Positions 63,018 through 64,000 of a stretch of 64,000 bases of DNA are shown here, in pieces (positions within the stretch are counted from its first letter, which is position 1; each line of letters begins with the position of its first letter). The DNA lies in NCBI GenBank assembly GCA_965216025.1, contig CBDCEX010000014.1, forward strand, positions 248,001 to 312,000, in the 5' to 3' direction. The stretch comes from JADFQT01 sp965216025 (GTDB lineage Bacteria; Chloroflexota; Dehalococcoidia; Lucifugimonadales; UBA3495). Made by a program: the position numbers and the translations under genes. A model generated the notes under the pieces. The model did no database searches, was not told where the DNA came from, and saw nothing but the letters and a program-made list of their open reading frames with translations.

Positions 63018-64000
63018 GGATTTGCCTCCAGCGAGGCGATGAACTTGGTAACGCCGGGCAGCATCTCCTCCATGGACTCAAGGTAGAGTTGCCGTCGAGC
63101 CAAATCCCTTTCTTTGTCGTATTCCAGAAGAATTGACGCAAAGCGAGCGGACTCTTCCTCGGCCTGGATTATTTGTATAGGCCCGGCGGCCTGAGCTGCG
63201 CATCACCCATAGCCCGGGGAATCAGGTCTGCCTCGTAGTCTCGAGCCTGATTAATCCTGGCATCCCGGTCTTGGCGGGCTCGCAGCACGTCATCGTAGGC
63301 GTCCCGAACCTCCTCCGGTGGTCTCACGTCCAGAAGCTGTACGCTCACAACGTTAATACCAGTACCATAGCTATCCAGGATTTCCTGCAACCTCAGCTTG
63401 GTCGCCACCTCCACCGCTTCGCGATCTCGCACCAGCACGCCGTCGAGAGAGTACTGGCCCACCACTAACCGTAGAGCAGCCTCAGCGGCGTCCTTCAAGG
63501 TGCGGCCATCGGGGCGTCCTGCCGCGATGCGGCGGGGTGCATCTTCGGGGTCGTCTACATTGAACAGAAAGGCGTTGAGGTCCTTGATGTTGTATTGGAC
63601 CACCATTTGACGTCCACGATATTCAGGTCGCCGGTGACCATCAGGGCTTTTGCACCCCGGGGCGCCACCGCGCCCGTTTGGCTACTGATGAAGCCCAGCT
63701 CCATTCGGCGAGTTTGGGTTACCAATACCTGGTCGGTCTGTCCCACCGGCCCGGGCCACCACCACTGCAGCCCCGGATAGATGACGGGGTCTTGCACCAC
63801 TCCAAACAGACGGGGGACCGCCTGCTCACCGGGTCCGACTTGATAAAACCCCGTCGCCAGCCAGATGACCAAACTGATTATGATCAGAGCCACCGGAGCA
63901 CCAGCTACTATTCCTATCCCGAAGCGGCTTAAAAACCGGCTAAGAGCTGTCGGTGTCTGCTGCTCACCAACTGGCTGAGGAACTGAGCCCGCGATGACAG
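63014..64000 (-). pseudogene. hflK: HflK, frameshifted and partial
   Basis: The upstream partner of hflC. Its N-terminus runs past the window end. Visible parts are VPQPVGEQQTPTALSRF and the membrane segment IIISLVIWLATGFYQ, then GPGEQAVPRLFGVVQDPVIYPGLQWWWP, and the SPFH domain (KDAAEAALRLVVGQYSLDGVLV, INVVSVQLLDVRPPEEVRDAYDDVLRARQDR). The C-terminal part reads AGPIQIIQAEEESARFASILLEYDKE and ends FIASLEANP-stop. The frame is lost at about 63605 and about 63195, each by one missing base. Either the gene is damaged or these are sequencing errors; the conserved protein continues through both. Confidence 0.85.

Overview
The window is a bacterial chromosome segment with no rRNA or tRNA gene that I could recognise, so its taxonomy is inferred from gene content. 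A lipoprotein solute-binding protein with a VIKEVE-type repeat linker, several luciferase-like (LLM) flavin oxidoreductases, paired family III CoA-transferases, an arylsulfotransferase-like protein, a CNNM/CorC protein and many IS copies together suggest a Chloroflexota lineage, possibly a SAR202/Dehalococcoidia-like one. My confidence in that is moderate at best.

Layout: 1-1848 is an IS66 end abutting a kinase fragment that is fused to a CNNM/CorC fragment. 2160-7836 holds a PQQ-type beta-propeller protein and a peptide-type ABC importer (binding protein plus two permeases, no ATPases). 7837-9660 has no clear gene but contains a structured inverted-repeat element at 8754-8877. 9661-17274 is a very large, broken RHS/YD-repeat gene with Ig-like, NHL and RHS-core parts; it carries six frameshifts and a precise ISAs1 insertion. 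17683-24023 (minus strand) holds a DUF5666/YceI-like lipoprotein and a MacA/MacB-like operon, with MFS and IS remnants between them. 24024-29954 is gene-poor and IS-rich (IS630-A, a truncated serine recombinase, IS66).

30101-60274 is a catabolic-looking region: amidase and a GatC-like subunit, four intact LLM oxidoreductases plus a fragment, two cupins, an EthD-like protein, an SDR, two CoA-transferases, alpha/beta hydrolases, metallo-beta-lactamase-fold proteins, a RidA-like gene, an amidohydrolase, an ASST-like protein and a BNR propeller. Most are single genes with their own ribosome binding sites. Remnants of further copies lie between them. The end of the window (62148-64000, minus strand) is an hflK-hflC pair, with hflK frameshifted and running off the edge.

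Mobile DNA is the outstanding feature. Complete elements with readable ends are: IS66 28524-29954 (8-bp target duplication) and a second partial copy at 1-833; ISAs1 14780-16052 (10-bp duplication); IS630-A at 25830-27056, 35542-38233 and 42689-43918; IS630-B at 41285-42441 and 60508-61664; and an ISAzo13-type element 36487-37853 nested inside IS630-A copy 2. Two 230-bp MITE-like elements (48539-48768 and 60274-60503) carry IS630-A-like ends. Many host genes are truncated or frameshifted, so the region looks like a decaying, IS-expanded stretch. Assembly or sequencing indels cannot be excluded for the homopolymer frameshifts.
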